DNA from: Bradyrhizobium genosp. SA-3
Lineage (GTDB): Bacteria > Pseudomonadota > Alphaproteobacteria > Rhizobiales > Xanthobacteraceae
Reading direction: 5' to 3'
Assembly: GCF_004212635.1 (NCBI RefSeq)
Contig: NZ_PSRT01000036.1
Location: 1 to 64,000, forward strand
Length of the DNA stretch: 64,000 nucleotides
The notes beneath the pieces were generated by a model, which saw only the letters and a list, made by a program, of their open reading frames with translations, searched no databases and was not told where the DNA came from. The first letter of the stretch is position 1. Each line of letters begins with the position of its first letter. The position numbers and the translations under genes were made by a program. Positions 8,473-17,293 of this stretch are shown here, in pieces.

Positions 8473-9989
8473 GCGATATTGCGACGTCCGCCTTCGTCCG
8501 TCGGGACCTGGTCGCCGAGCGTCCCGCGCCGGTCAAGACCACGGGCTTCATCGGCGTGATGCGCACCCGCCTGTTCAACTCGCCGACCAACATCCTGCTC
8601 ACGATCGTGGGCGCCTTGCTGCTCTGGTTCACCATCGTTCCCTCCGTCAAGTTCCTGATGGTCGATGCGGTCTGGACCGGCAAGGATCGCACGGCTTGCC
8701 TTGCCGAGAACGCCGGTTTTGCGGTCGGCGCCTGCTGGCCCTACATCCAGGCCAAGCTTCCGCAACTGATCTACGGCTTCTATCCCGAGGCCGAGCGCTG
8801 GCGGGTCAATCTCACGTTCGTCTTGGCGGTGGTCCTGCTGGCGCCGATGCTCATTCCCAGGCTGCCCGCGAAGGGGCTGAATGCCAGCCTGTTCTTCATC
8901 GCCCTTCCGGTGGTGGCATTCTTCCTGTTGCACGGCGGCGGCATCAAGGGATTTGGCCTGAGCTGGACCGCCGGCCTGCTGCAACTGTTCGACGAGAGCA
9001 TCATCGGTGCCGGGCAGGCGCTGCTCAATCTCAGCAAGACGTCCGCCATCGCACCGCTGCTGTGGGCCGTCGGGAGCCTCATCGTGCTGGTCGGCACAGC
9101 GATCTCCTGGCTGATCTTTCCGCTCACCTGGCTGCTCGATCATATCCAGGAGACGGGGCAGCCGGTCTGGGCCGATTTCGCCATCACGGCCGCGATTGTC
9201 TGCCTGATCGCCTTCGTTCTTGGCGGCGGCATTCGCACCGGGGGGCGGGCACTGGCATCCAGCATCGCCACCTTCATTGGCATCGCGATCGTCATCAAGC
9301 TGATGGGCCTCGACCGTGGGGGATTGCCGGTTGTGGCAACCAATCTCTGGGGTGGCCTTGTGGTGACGCTGGTGGTCTCCGTCACCGGCATCGTCACCTC
9401 GCTGCCGATCGGTGTCGCGCTGGCGCTCGGCCGCCGTTCCACCATTCCGCTGATCCGGATTTTTTCGATCGCCTTCATCGAGTTCTGGCGCGGCGTGCCG
9501 CTGATCACCGTGCTGTTCTTCGCAACCTATATGCTGCCTTTGTTCCTGCCCGGCAATTTCACCGTCGATGGCCTCGTGCGCGCCCTGATCGGGATTGCGC
9601 TGTTCACGGGCGCCTATCAGGCCGAGAACGTCCGCGGCGGCTTGGCCGCGATTCCGCGCGGGCAGGGCGAGGCGGCCGCGGCCCTGGGGCTATCCTGGTG
9701 GAAGACGACCTCGCTGATCGTGTTGCCGCAGGCGCTGCGCCACGTCATTCCGAACCTCGTCAACAGCTTCATCTCGCTGTTCAAGGACACCTCGCTGGTC
9801 TCGATCGTGGCGCTGTTCGATCTTCTCGGCTCGCTCCGCGCCTCGTTCTCGGATCCGAAATGGTCGACGCCGTCGACCGCGTTCACCGGATTTGCCTTTG
9901 CCGGCGTCATCTATTTCATCTTCTGCTTTGGAATGTCGCGCTACTCGCTGTTCGTCGAGCACCGCCTCAACGCTCACCGCCGCAACTGA
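8469..9989 (+). CDS. aapM: General L-amino acid ABC transporter permease 2
   Basis: Second permease subunit, 506 residues. This is longer than typical AapM (about 385-430) because it carries extra membrane-spanning stretches in its N-terminal half (residues about 120-290) before the conserved permease core. The core includes [23 protein letters not shown] and the EAA loop [21 protein letters not shown]. It pairs with AapQ to form the channel. ATG at 8469 overlaps the aapQ stop codon. Confidence 0.92.
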   Translation: MSDIATSAFVRRDLVAERPAPVKTTGFIGVMRTRLFNSPTNILLTIVGALLLWFTIVPSVKFLMVDAVWTGKDRTACLAENAGFAVGACWPYIQAKLPQLIYGFYPEAERWRVNLTFVLAVVLLAPMLIPRLPAKGLNASLFFIALPVVAFFLLHGGGIKGFGLSWTAGLLQLFDESIIGAGQALLNLSKTSAIAPLLWAVGSLIVLVGTAISWLIFPLTWLLDHIQETGQPVWADFAITAAIVCLIAFVLGGGIRTGGRALASSIATFIGIAIVIKLMGLDRGGLPVVATNLWGGLVVTLVVSVTGIVTSLPIGVALALGRRSTIPLIRIFSIAFIEFWRGVPLITVLFFATYMLPLFLPGNFTVDGLVRALIGIALFTGAYQAENVRGGLAAIPRGQGEAAAALGLSWWKTTSLIVLPQALRHVIPNLVNSFISLFKDTSLVSIVALFDLLGSLRASFSDPKWSTPSTAFTGFAFAGVIYFIFCFGMSRYSLFVEHRLNAHRRN

Positions 9990-10000
9990 TGGAGCTCACC

Positions 10001-10738
10001 ATGTCCGACCCCATCGTCAAGATTTCCGGCCTCAACAAATGGTACGGCGACTTTCACGTCCTGCGCGACATCGACTTGGAGGTCCATAAGGGCGAGCGCA
10101 TCGTGATCTGCGGGCCGTCGGGCTCGGGCAAGTCGACGCTGATCCGCTGCATCAACGCGCTGGAGGAATTCCAGGAGGGCGAGATCGTCGTCGACGGCAT
10201 CGAGCTCGGGCCGAACCTCAAGCATATCGATGCGGTGCGACGCGAAGTCGGCATGGTGTTTCAGAGCTTCAATCTGTTCCCGCATCTCACGGTCCTCGAT
10301 AATTGCACGCTGGCGCCGATCTGGGTGCGCAACATCCCCAAGAAGGATGCCGAGGAGGCCGCCATGAAATTCCTGGAGCGGGTCAAGATCCCGCACCAGG
10401 CCAACAAGTTTCCCGGCCAGATGTCCGGCGGGCAGCAGCAGCGCGTCGCGATCGCCCGTGCGCTGACCATGAACCCTAAAGTGATGCTGTTCGACGAGCC
10501 GACCTCGGCGCTCGACCCCGAAATGGTCAAGGAGGTGCTCGACACCATGGTCGATCTCGCCGAGGAGGGCATGACCATGCTGGTCGTCACCCACGAGATG
10601 GGCTTTGCCCGCGAGGTCGCCAACCGCGTCGTGTTCATGGACGCCGGCCAGATCATCGAGGCCAACACGCCGAAAGAGTTCTTCGCCGCCCCGCAGCACG
10701 CCCGCACCAAGCTTTTCCTGAGCCAGATCCTGCGCTGA
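10001..10738 (+). CDS. aapP: General L-amino acid ABC transporter ATP-binding protein
   Basis: Cytoplasmic ABC ATPase, 245 residues, of the GlnQ/HisP type. Walker A is [10 protein letters not shown]-loop [10 protein letters not shown], signature [15 protein letters not shown], Walker [15 protein letters not shown]-loop VVTHEMGF. The start at 10001 has GGAG 6 nt upstream; the in-frame ATG at 9989 lacks one. It is the last gene of aapJQMP, with a perfect hairpin directly after its stop codon. In rhizobia this system takes up a broad range of amino acids and also affects their efflux. Confidence 0.95.
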   Translation: MSDPIVKISGLNKWYGDFHVLRDIDLEVHKGERIVICGPSGSGKSTLIRCINALEEFQEGEIVVDGIELGPNLKHIDAVRREVGMVFQSFNLFPHLTVLDNCTLAPIWVRNIPKKDAEEAAMKFLERVKIPHQANKFPGQMSGGQQQRVAIARALTMNPKVMLFDEPTSALDPEMVKEVLDTMVDLAEEGMTMLVVTHEMGFAREVANRVVFMDAGQIIEANTPKEFFAAPQHARTKLFLSQILR

Positions 10739-10739
10739 G

Positions 10740-10757
10740 CCCCGGGAAATCCCGGGG
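10740..10757 (+). terminator. Perfect hairpin after aapP
   Basis: CCCCGGGA / TCCCGGGG is an 8-bp perfect inverted repeat around AA, starting 2 nt after the aapP stop. No U-run follows, so it may be a weak or Rho-assisted terminator. It overlaps the left edge of the duplicated block that carries the next two genes. Confidence 0.5.
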
Positions 10758-10837
10758 GCGTCCCCGCTCCAGCTGATCGGCCGGCCCCGGCCGCGAATCA
10801 GTTAGACTCTTTCCGGGCAATCCTCCGGAGAGACACC

Positions 10838-13078
10838 TTGCAGAGCAGCGGCGGCGCGCGCGCATTCCAGAACGCGCGATTGCAGAAGAAATTGATGAAG
10901 CAGGCGGATGCCATCCTCGCCGCCGCGGCCGCCGCGTATGGCCAGGGCAGATTTGCCGAGACCGAGGCGCTCTGCCGTGAGATCCTGAAAGCAATTCCGG
11001 ATCATGTCGACGCCATGCACCTGTTCGGCATGTGCGCGCATGACGGCCGGCGCCTGGAGGAGGCGCAACAATTGCTTGAGCGCGTGATCGAGCTCGATCC
11101 GCGCCTGCACGATGCCCATAACAATCTCGCCACCGTGCATTTCGACCTTGGTAACTACGAAGAGGCGCGGCGGTGTCAGGAGAGGGCCATCGCGCTGAAG
11201 CCGAATTTCGCGGTGGCGCTGACCAACCTCGGCAATACGCTGATGCATTTAGGGCTGTACGGACAGGCGCTCGAGCTGCACGAACGCGCCATCAAGTTGA
11301 AGCCGGATTATGCCGATGCGTTCTGCAATCGCGGCATGGTCGAGATCTTGCTGGGACAAGTCACTCGCGCCAAGGAAAGTTTCGATCGCGCCCTGCTGTT
11401 TCAGCCGCGTCACGCCGAGGCCATCGTCGGCAGCGGCATGGTCAGCATGGAGCTGCGGCACCACGAGGAGGCGGCAGCCAAGTTTGCCATGGCGCTCGCG
11501 ATCAAGCCCGGCGCGCCGAGGATCCTGGCCCAACGCGGGCGCCTCAGTTACGAGCTGCAGCGCCTGGAGCCCGCGCTTGCGGATTTCGAGGCGGCGCTTG
11601 CAATTTCGCCCAAGCTCGAACTGGCGCTCCGGGGCAAGGCGCAGGCCTGCCTCGTCATGGGAAAGACCGCGCAGGCGATGGCGGCCGCGACGACCTTGAT
11701 CGAGCGAAATCCGCGCTCCGAGATGGGGTTGGCGCTGATGGGCTTCGCTTATTCGAACCAGGGCGACATGGACTCCGCGATCGAATATCTCGATCGTGCG
11801 CTGGCGATCCGACCGGACTATGGGGATGCGATCAGGGGCAAGATCTTCTTGCAGGACTATCGCGCCGAGGCCGATTTCGTGGTCCAGCAGGCGGTCCGAC
11901 GAGACTGGTGGGACTTGATCGGCTCCAAGCTGCCGCGAAGGGAGCTGCCGAAGCGGCCGCTTGATCCGGAAAAGCGGATCGTGGTCAGCTATGTTGCTGC
12001 CGAATTCCGGCAACACTCGGCCGGGCTCACCCTGCTGCCGGTGCTGCGCCATCATGATCACGCCAGATTTGAAATCATCTGCTACTACTCTTGGCCGGGA
12101 GAGGACGAGTACACCGCCAAGTTCAAGCAAATGGCGGACGTCTGGGTCGACGCCTGGCAGCTGTCGGACGACGAACTCGCCGATCGCATTCAGGCCGACA
12201 ATGTCGACATCCTCATCGACGTTTCGGGCCACACGACGGGTAACAGGCTGCAGGTCTTCGCGCGGAAGCCGGCCCCCATCCAGGCCACGGGCTTCGGACA
12301 CGCGACGGGCACGGGCATGCAGACCATGGACTATGTGCTCGCGGATCCCATTTTCATTCCGCCATCGGTTCGGCATTTGTTTGCCGAAAAAATCCACGAT
12401 CTGCCGTGCCTGATCACGATGGAGCCCGTCTCGGATCTGGCGCCTTCCGAGCTGCCGATGCTCCGCAACGGCTACGTCACCTTCGGCGTGTTCAACCGCA
12501 TCTACAAGATATCGGACGATGCGATCCGTGTGTGGTCGCGCTTGATGCGAGAGCTGCCGGGATCGAAGATCATCCTCAAGCATGGTTTGCTCGATGACCA
12601 ATTGCTGCGCGATAGCCTAGTCGCGCGCTTCGTGGCGCAGGGCGTTGCCGAGGAGAACATCACCTGCCTGGGCACCACCTCGCGCAACGACCATCTGGCG
12701 GCTTTTGCCAAGGTCGACATTTCCCTCGATACGTTCCCGCAAAATGGCGGCATCAGCACCTGGGAATCGCTCTACAAGGGTGTTCCGGTGGTGGCCAAGC
12801 TCGGCAACGGGGCGTCGTCGCGTGCCGGCGCCTCCATCGTGGCCGCCGTCGGCCTCGGCGACTGGGTCGCCGAGGATGACGAGGGCTATATCGAGATCGC
12901 TCGCAAATTTGCGACGCAGCCCGATCATCTCGCGAAGTTGCGCGCGGAGCTGCCGGCGCAGATTGCAGCCTCGCCCGCCGGCAATGTCGAGATCTACACG
13001 CGTGAGCTCGAGGCGGGTTACCGCCAGTTCTGGCGCGATTATTGTGCCGCTGCCTCGGAATGCGGCGAGGTGGCGTAG
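10838..13078 (+). CDS. TPR-repeat O-linked GlcNAc transferase-like protein (GT41), copy 1
   Basis: 746-residue protein with about nine or ten tetratricopeptide repeats (residues about 20-345; for example AHNNLATVHFDLGNYEEARR and ALTNLGNTLMHLGLYGQALE) followed by a GT41/SPINDLY-type catalytic domain. The catalytic half shows VSGHTTGNRLQVFARKPAPI, FGVFNRIYKISDDAIRVW (equivalent to the UDP-binding FNxxxK of OGT) and DISLDTFPQNGGISTWESL. The likely reaction is transfer of a sugar from UDP-sugar to protein Ser/Thr; bacterial targets are often unknown. TTG at 10838 is used as start because GGAG lies 7 nt upstream and the same TTG and leader are conserved in copy 2. No signal peptide is visible, so it is probably cytoplasmic. 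Confidence 0.88.
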   Translation: MQSSGGARAFQNARLQKKLMKQADAILAAAAAAYGQGRFAETEALCREILKAIPDHVDAMHLFGMCAHDGRRLEEAQQLLERVIELDPRLHDAHNNLATVHFDLGNYEEARRCQERAIALKPNFAVALTNLGNTLMHLGLYGQALELHERAIKLKPDYADAFCNRGMVEILLGQVTRAKESFDRALLFQPRHAEAIVGSGMVSMELRHHEEAAAKFAMALAIKPGAPRILAQRGRLSYELQRLEPALADFEAALAISPKLELALRGKAQACLVMGKTAQAMAAATTLIERNPRSEMGLALMGFAYSNQGDMDSAIEYLDRALAIRPDYGDAIRGKIFLQDYRAEADFVVQQAVRRDWWDLIGSKLPRRELPKRPLDPEKRIVVSYVAAEFRQHSAGLTLLPVLRHHDHARFEIICYYSWPGEDEYTAKFKQMADVWVDAWQLSDDELADRIQADNVDILIDVSGHTTGNRLQVFARKPAPIQATGFGHATGTGMQTMDYVLADPIFIPPSVRHLFAEKIHDLPCLITMEPVSDLAPSELPMLRNGYVTFGVFNRIYKISDDAIRVWSRLMRELPGSKIILKHGLLDDQLLRDSLVARFVAQGVAEENITCLGTTSRNDHLAAFAKVDISLDTFPQNGGISTWESLYKGVPVVAKLGNGASSRAGASIVAAVGLGDWVAEDDEGYIEIARKFATQPDHLAKLRAELPAQIAASPAGNVEIYTRELEAGYRQFWRDYCAAASECGEVA

Positions 13079-13179
13079 GCAAGTCGGTTGCGCCCCGGGG
13101 CGTTACTGGTCCAGCTGACGGGGCGGCTTCGGCCACGAATCAGTTAGACTCGCTCCGGGCCATCCTCCGGAGAGACACC

Positions 13180-15423
13180 TTGCAGAGCAGCGGCGCCGGC
13201 GCGCGCGCGTTCCAGAACGCGCGATTGCAGAAGAAATTGAAGAAGCAGGCGGACGCCATCATCTCCGTCGCGGCGAGCGCCCATGGCCAGGGACGATATG
13301 CGGAGACCGAGGCGCTCTGCCGTCAGGTCCTGCAAGCCGTTCCCGATCATTTCGATGCCACGCATCTGCTTGGCCTGTGCATGCATCATGGTGGCCGTCT
13401 GGTGGAAGCGCAACCGCTGCTCGAGCGCGCGATCGCGATCGATCCGCGTTCGCACGAAGCCCATAACAATCTCGCGACCGTGCACTCCGGTCTCGGGCGA
13501 TTTGAGGCCGCCCGCGCATGTCAGGAGAAGGCGATCGCGCTGAAGCCGAATTTTCCGCAGGCCCTGACCAGCCTCGGTAATACCCTGTTGCATCTGAACC
13601 TGCCCGAAGAGGCGATCGAAGCGTACGACCGCGCCATTCGCCTGAAGCCGGACCATGCCGATGCGCTTTGCAATCGTGGCTTGGCTGAACTGACGCTGCG
13701 CCAGTTTGACCGCGCCAAGCAAAGCTTCGAGCGCGCGTTGGTGTTTCAGGCGCGGCACGTGGAAGCGCTCGTCGGCAAAGGTGTGGTCAGTATCGAGCTC
13801 AAGCACTACGATGAGGCGGAAGCCGCACTCGGCGCGGCGCTGACGATCAGGCCCAATTCGGCGAAGGCCCTGGCACACCGCGGACGGCTCCATCTCGAGC
13901 TGTCGCGCTCAGAGCGGGCGGCAGCGGATTTTGATGCAGCGCTGGCGCTTTCGCCCAGGCTCGAAGTGGCCTTGCAGGGAAACGCGCAGGTCGCGCTTGC
14001 TATGGGGAACACGGCGCAGGCGATTGCGGCCGTCAAGACCTTGCTCGAGGAAAATCCGCGCTCCGCGATCGCGATGACGCTGCTGAGCGCCTGTTTTGCA
14101 AACCAGGGAGAGATCGCAGCCGCGATCGAACATCTCGACGCCGCGCTGGCAATCGCGCCGGACCATGCGGACCTGATCGCGCGGAAGATCCACTTTCTGG
14201 ACTTTCTTTCCGACGCCGATTTCGCGGTCCAGCAGGCCGCGCGAAAATATTGGTGGGAGGCGATCGGCGCCAGGTTGCCGCAACGGAAGCTCTCACCCCC
14301 GCAGCTCGATCCTGAGCGGCGGATCGTGATCGGCTATGTCGCTGCCGAGTTCTGGTACCATTCGGCGGCGTTTGGCCTGCTGCCGGTGCTGCGCCATCAT
14401 GATCACACCAAATTCGAGATCGTCTGCTATTCGTGCTCGCCGTTGCGAGACGAGATGACGGCCGAATTCAAGTCGTTGGCGGACGTCTGGGTCGACGCTT
14501 GGCAGCTTTCGGACGACGAGCTGGCCGATCGTATCCAGGCCGACAAGGTCGATATCCTGATCGACGTGTCCGGGCATTCGACCGGCAACAGGCTCCCTGT
14601 ATTCGCCCGCAGGCCGGCTCCCATCCAGGTCACGGGCTTCGGGCACGCGACCGGTACGGGCCTTCAGACCATGGACTACGTGCTCGCTGACCCGGTCTTC
14701 ATTCCGCAATCGGCGCGCCATCTGCTCGCCGAAAAGGTTCACGATCTGCCGTGCCTGATCACGACCGATCCCATTCTGGATGTGCCGCCTTCGGAGCTTC
14801 CCATGCTCCGCAACGGCTATGTCACCTTCGGTGTGTTCAACCGCATCTACAAGATCTCGGGCCAGGCGATCCAAGTGTGGGCGAAAGTGATGCGCGAGGT
14901 GACCGGATCGAAGATCATCATCAAGCATACTTTGCTCGATGATTCCTTGCTGCGCGACAGTCTGATCGCGCGGTTCGTGGCGCAGGGCATCGCCGAAGAG
15001 AACGTCATCTGCATGGGCTCGACCCCACGCCACGAGCACCTGTTAGCCTTCGCGCAGGTCGACATCTCCCTCGATACGTTCCCGCAAAACGGCGGCGTCA
15101 GCACCTGGGAATCCCTCTATGCGGGCGTTCCGGTCGTCGCCAAGCTCGGCAACGGCGCCTCGTCGCGCGCCGGTGGCGCCATCGTGGCTGCCGTCGGGCT
15201 CAACGACTGGGTCGCCGAGGACGACGAGGGCTACGCCGCAATCGCGTGCAAATATGCGGCGCAGCCTGCACATCTGGCGAAGTTGCGCGCGGAGTTGCCG
15301 GCTCGGATCGCAGCTTCGCCGGCCGGCAATGTCGAGATCTACACGCGCAGGGTCGAGGCCGGCTATCGCCAGTTCTGGCACGACTATTGTGCTCCAGCCT
15401 CAAGAGGCGGCGAGGTCGCGTAA
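13180..15423 (+). CDS. TPR-repeat O-linked GlcNAc transferase-like protein (GT41), copy 2
   Basis: 747-residue paralogue of the preceding gene, with the same architecture: about ten TPRs (residues about 20-345), then the GT41 catalytic region with VSGHSTGNRLPVFARRPAPI, FGVFNRIYKISGQAIQVW and DISLDTFPQNGGVSTWESL. The key residues of both halves are kept, so it should be active. The TPR half has diverged more than the catalytic half, which fits paralogues acquiring different partners. TTG at 13180 is the start by comparison with copy 1; the frame is open further upstream but those codons overlap the end of copy 1. The two genes have separate but similar leaders, so each may have its own promoter. 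Confidence 0.88.
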   Translation: MQSSGAGARAFQNARLQKKLKKQADAIISVAASAHGQGRYAETEALCRQVLQAVPDHFDATHLLGLCMHHGGRLVEAQPLLERAIAIDPRSHEAHNNLATVHSGLGRFEAARACQEKAIALKPNFPQALTSLGNTLLHLNLPEEAIEAYDRAIRLKPDHADALCNRGLAELTLRQFDRAKQSFERALVFQARHVEALVGKGVVSIELKHYDEAEAALGAALTIRPNSAKALAHRGRLHLELSRSERAAADFDAALALSPRLEVALQGNAQVALAMGNTAQAIAAVKTLLEENPRSAIAMTLLSACFANQGEIAAAIEHLDAALAIAPDHADLIARKIHFLDFLSDADFAVQQAARKYWWEAIGARLPQRKLSPPQLDPERRIVIGYVAAEFWYHSAAFGLLPVLRHHDHTKFEIVCYSCSPLRDEMTAEFKSLADVWVDAWQLSDDELADRIQADKVDILIDVSGHSTGNRLPVFARRPAPIQVTGFGHATGTGLQTMDYVLADPVFIPQSARHLLAEKVHDLPCLITTDPILDVPPSELPMLRNGYVTFGVFNRIYKISGQAIQVWAKVMREVTGSKIIIKHTLLDDSLLRDSLIARFVAQGIAEENVICMGSTPRHEHLLAFAQVDISLDTFPQNGGVSTWESLYAGVPVVAKLGNGASSRAGGAIVAAVGLNDWVAEDDEGYAAIACKYAAQPAHLAKLRAELPARIAASPAGNVEIYTRRVEAGYRQFWHDYCAPASRGGEVA

Positions 15424-15484
15424 ACAGCCGGCAGCGCAGGCCCCTTGGGCGCGCGCTTTCCGGACGTGAGGAATCTTACGGCAG

Positions 15485-16519
15485 TCAGACGAACGGCGGC
15501 TTGATGTTGCTGCGCTTCTCCAGCCACTCGGGCACGGGAAGGTTCTTGGCGCGCATGAAGTCCGCGTTGAACAGCTTCGACTGATAGCGGCTGCCGGAAT
15601 CGCAGAGCACGGTGACGATCGTCTTGCCGGGCCCGAGTTGCTTCGCAAGGCGTATCGCGCCGACGATATTGATGCCGGTCGAGCCGCCGAGGCACAGGCC
15701 TTCGTGCTGGAGCAGCTCGTAGATCGCGCTGACGGCTTCGGCGTCGGGAATGAGATAGGCGTCATCGACCTTGGCCGTCTCGACGATCGCGGTCGCGCGG
15801 TTGAGGCCGATGCCTTCGGTGATCGAACCGCCGGGCGTCGCCTTGGGATCGCCGGTCCTGAAATATTCGTACATGCCGGCGCCGTGCGGATCGGCGCAGG
15901 CGATGCGGATGTTCTTGTTCTTCTCTTTGAGATAGCGGCTGACGCCGGCGAGCGTGCCGCCGCTGCCGACCGAGCAGACGAAGCCGTCGACCTTGCCGCC
16001 GGTCTGCTCCCAGATCTCGGGTCCTGTGGATTCGTAATGCGCCTTGGCATTGTCGAGGTTGTTCCACTGGTCGGCGAAGAGCACGCCATTGGGTTCGGTC
16101 TTGCGCAGCTCATCGGCGAGGCGCCGGCCGACATGCTGGTAGCTGTTGGGATTGGCATAGGGCAGGGCCGGCACCTCGATCAGCTCGGCGCCGCACAGCT
16201 TCAAGAAATCCTTCTTCTCCTGGCTCTGCGTCTCCGGGATCACGATCAGCGTGCGGTAGCCGCGCGCGCTCGCAACGACCGCAAGCCCGATGCCGGTGTT
16301 GCCGGCGGTTGCTTCGACCACGAGACCACCGGGCTTCAGCTCGCCGCGCTTCTCAGCCTCCAGGATCATCCATTTGCCGGCCCGGTCCTTCACCGACTGG
16401 CCGGGATTCATGAACTCGGCCTTGCCCAGGATGGTGCAGCCGGTCAATTCCGAGGCGCGCTTGAGCTTGATGAGCGGGGTGTTGCCGATGGCTTCGACAA
16501 CGTCATTCTTGATGGTCAT
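15485..16519 (-). CDS. cysK: Cysteine synthase (O-acetylserine sulfhydrylase)
   Basis: Fold-type II PLP enzyme, 344 residues. It would make L-cysteine from O-acetylserine and sulfide. The PLP lysine is about K44 in NPGQSVKDRAGK, the substrate loop is ATAGNTGIG, and the phosphate-binding glycine-rich loop is CSVGSGGTLAGV. The ATG at 16519 (MTIKNDVVEAIGNTPLIKL) was chosen over one 7 codons upstream because it begins the family homology. The protein is 20-30 residues longer than E. coli CysK and matches the alphaproteobacterial cysteine synthase A subgroup. It is convergent with the GT41 gene and divergent from the efflux operon. Confidence 0.9.
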   Translation of the reverse strand: MTIKNDVVEAIGNTPLIKLKRASELTGCTILGKAEFMNPGQSVKDRAGKWMILEAEKRGELKPGGLVVEATAGNTGIGLAVVASARGYRTLIVIPETQSQEKKDFLKLCGAELIEVPALPYANPNSYQHVGRRLADELRKTEPNGVLFADQWNNLDNAKAHYESTGPEIWEQTGGKVDGFVCSVGSGGTLAGVSRYLKEKNKNIRIACADPHGAGMYEYFRTGDPKATPGGSITEGIGLNRATAIVETAKVDDAYLIPDAEAVSAIYELLQHEGLCLGGSTGINIVGAIRLAKQLGPGKTIVTVLCDSGSRYQSKLFNADFMRAKNLPVPEWLEKRSNIKPPFV

Positions 16520-17293
16520 ATCGGGGGAAATCACTGGCAAAGGGTTGATCAGCTTGGCCAGAACCTAGTGCTTGCAAGGCAAAAGGGGAAGGCTTTTGCG
16601 CTGCGGCGAAACCGGTCGAAGCCTCCGCCGCGGCAGGGATATTTATGAGAGCACAGACCCGGCGATGATCTGCGGGCCGCGAGGCGGGATATCGGTGGGA
16701 GAATATGGGCGATCTTCGTCGGAGCACGGAAGATATCGATCGTCGTGGGCGGTCCTCGCGACAATCTTCGCCTTCGGCGGCACGTCTCGATGCCGAGATG
16801 GGTGGAAGGCGCCTGGAGGCTGAAGGCATATCTGCGTGAGCGGGGGCGCGTTCGTGTTCGGCAATTGACGATCTCGTGAGAGTGGTCCGGCCGGACCTTA
16901 AGACCGAGCGGAAGTCGCGTGGGTGCTGATAAGCCGTGCGACAGGATCGAGCCGCGCCGGTGTTGCGGCAATATCACATGAAATCTTAGTAAGCTTGAGC
17001 GCGTGTCAGCGCGGCGTTGAAATGCAAGAAGCCGCTGCAAGACAGGGACATCTTGCATTTGCGCGGTCTCCACGTCCGTCTGTTCCGGCGCGCCTCTCGC
17101 ACCTGCGGGACTGTCCCGCAGTTCCGCGCCCGGCTAATATGGTCTCAGGTTCCGCAGAAAGCATCACAGCTGTGAACGAGTTGTCCAACGCCCCCCGACT
17201 GCGCCGCCGCGAATCGGTTAATCCGGCTTCGCGGTGGCGGCTCGATCTGCCCGGCGGGGGGTGGATGTGACACAAGTTGTTCCTGCGATCGCC
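16520..17293. other. 774-bp intergenic region between cysK and the RND operon
   Basis: Reading frames here are arginine-rich and overlap on both strands without a family pattern, so no gene is called. It should hold the cysK promoter (minus strand) and the efflux operon promoter (plus strand). The clear structure in it is the 19-bp palindrome at 17103. TAATAT at 17135-17140 could be a -10 element for the efflux operon. Confidence 0.6.
17103..17121. promoter_or_regulatory. 19-bp perfect inverted repeat, candidate operator of the RND efflux operon
   Basis: CTGCGGGAC-T-GTCCCGCAG is a perfect 9+1+9 palindrome about 190 bp before the first efflux gene and 14 bp upstream of a possible -10 (TAATAT, 17135). 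Size and position suit a TetR-like or other dimeric repressor, but no regulator gene lies next to it in this window. Confidence 0.5.

Larger units (their letters stand above)
10750..15423 (+). repeat. Tandem duplication, two units of about 2.34 kb
   Basis: Unit 1 (about 10750-13091) and unit 2 (about 13092-15423) each contain about 85 bp of similar upstream DNA followed by a TPR/GT41 gene. The shared leader includes the identical stretches CAGTTAGACT and TCCTCCGGAGAGACACC plus the first 15 bases of each coding region. The copies have diverged at many codons, so the duplication is not recent. Unit borders are approximate. Confidence 0.85.

Noticed and set aside
16549..17073. 174-codon frame on the minus strand upstream of cysK
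   Set aside because: Arg/Ser-rich without recognisable motif, overlaps frames on the other strand and lies in the region expected to hold promoters.
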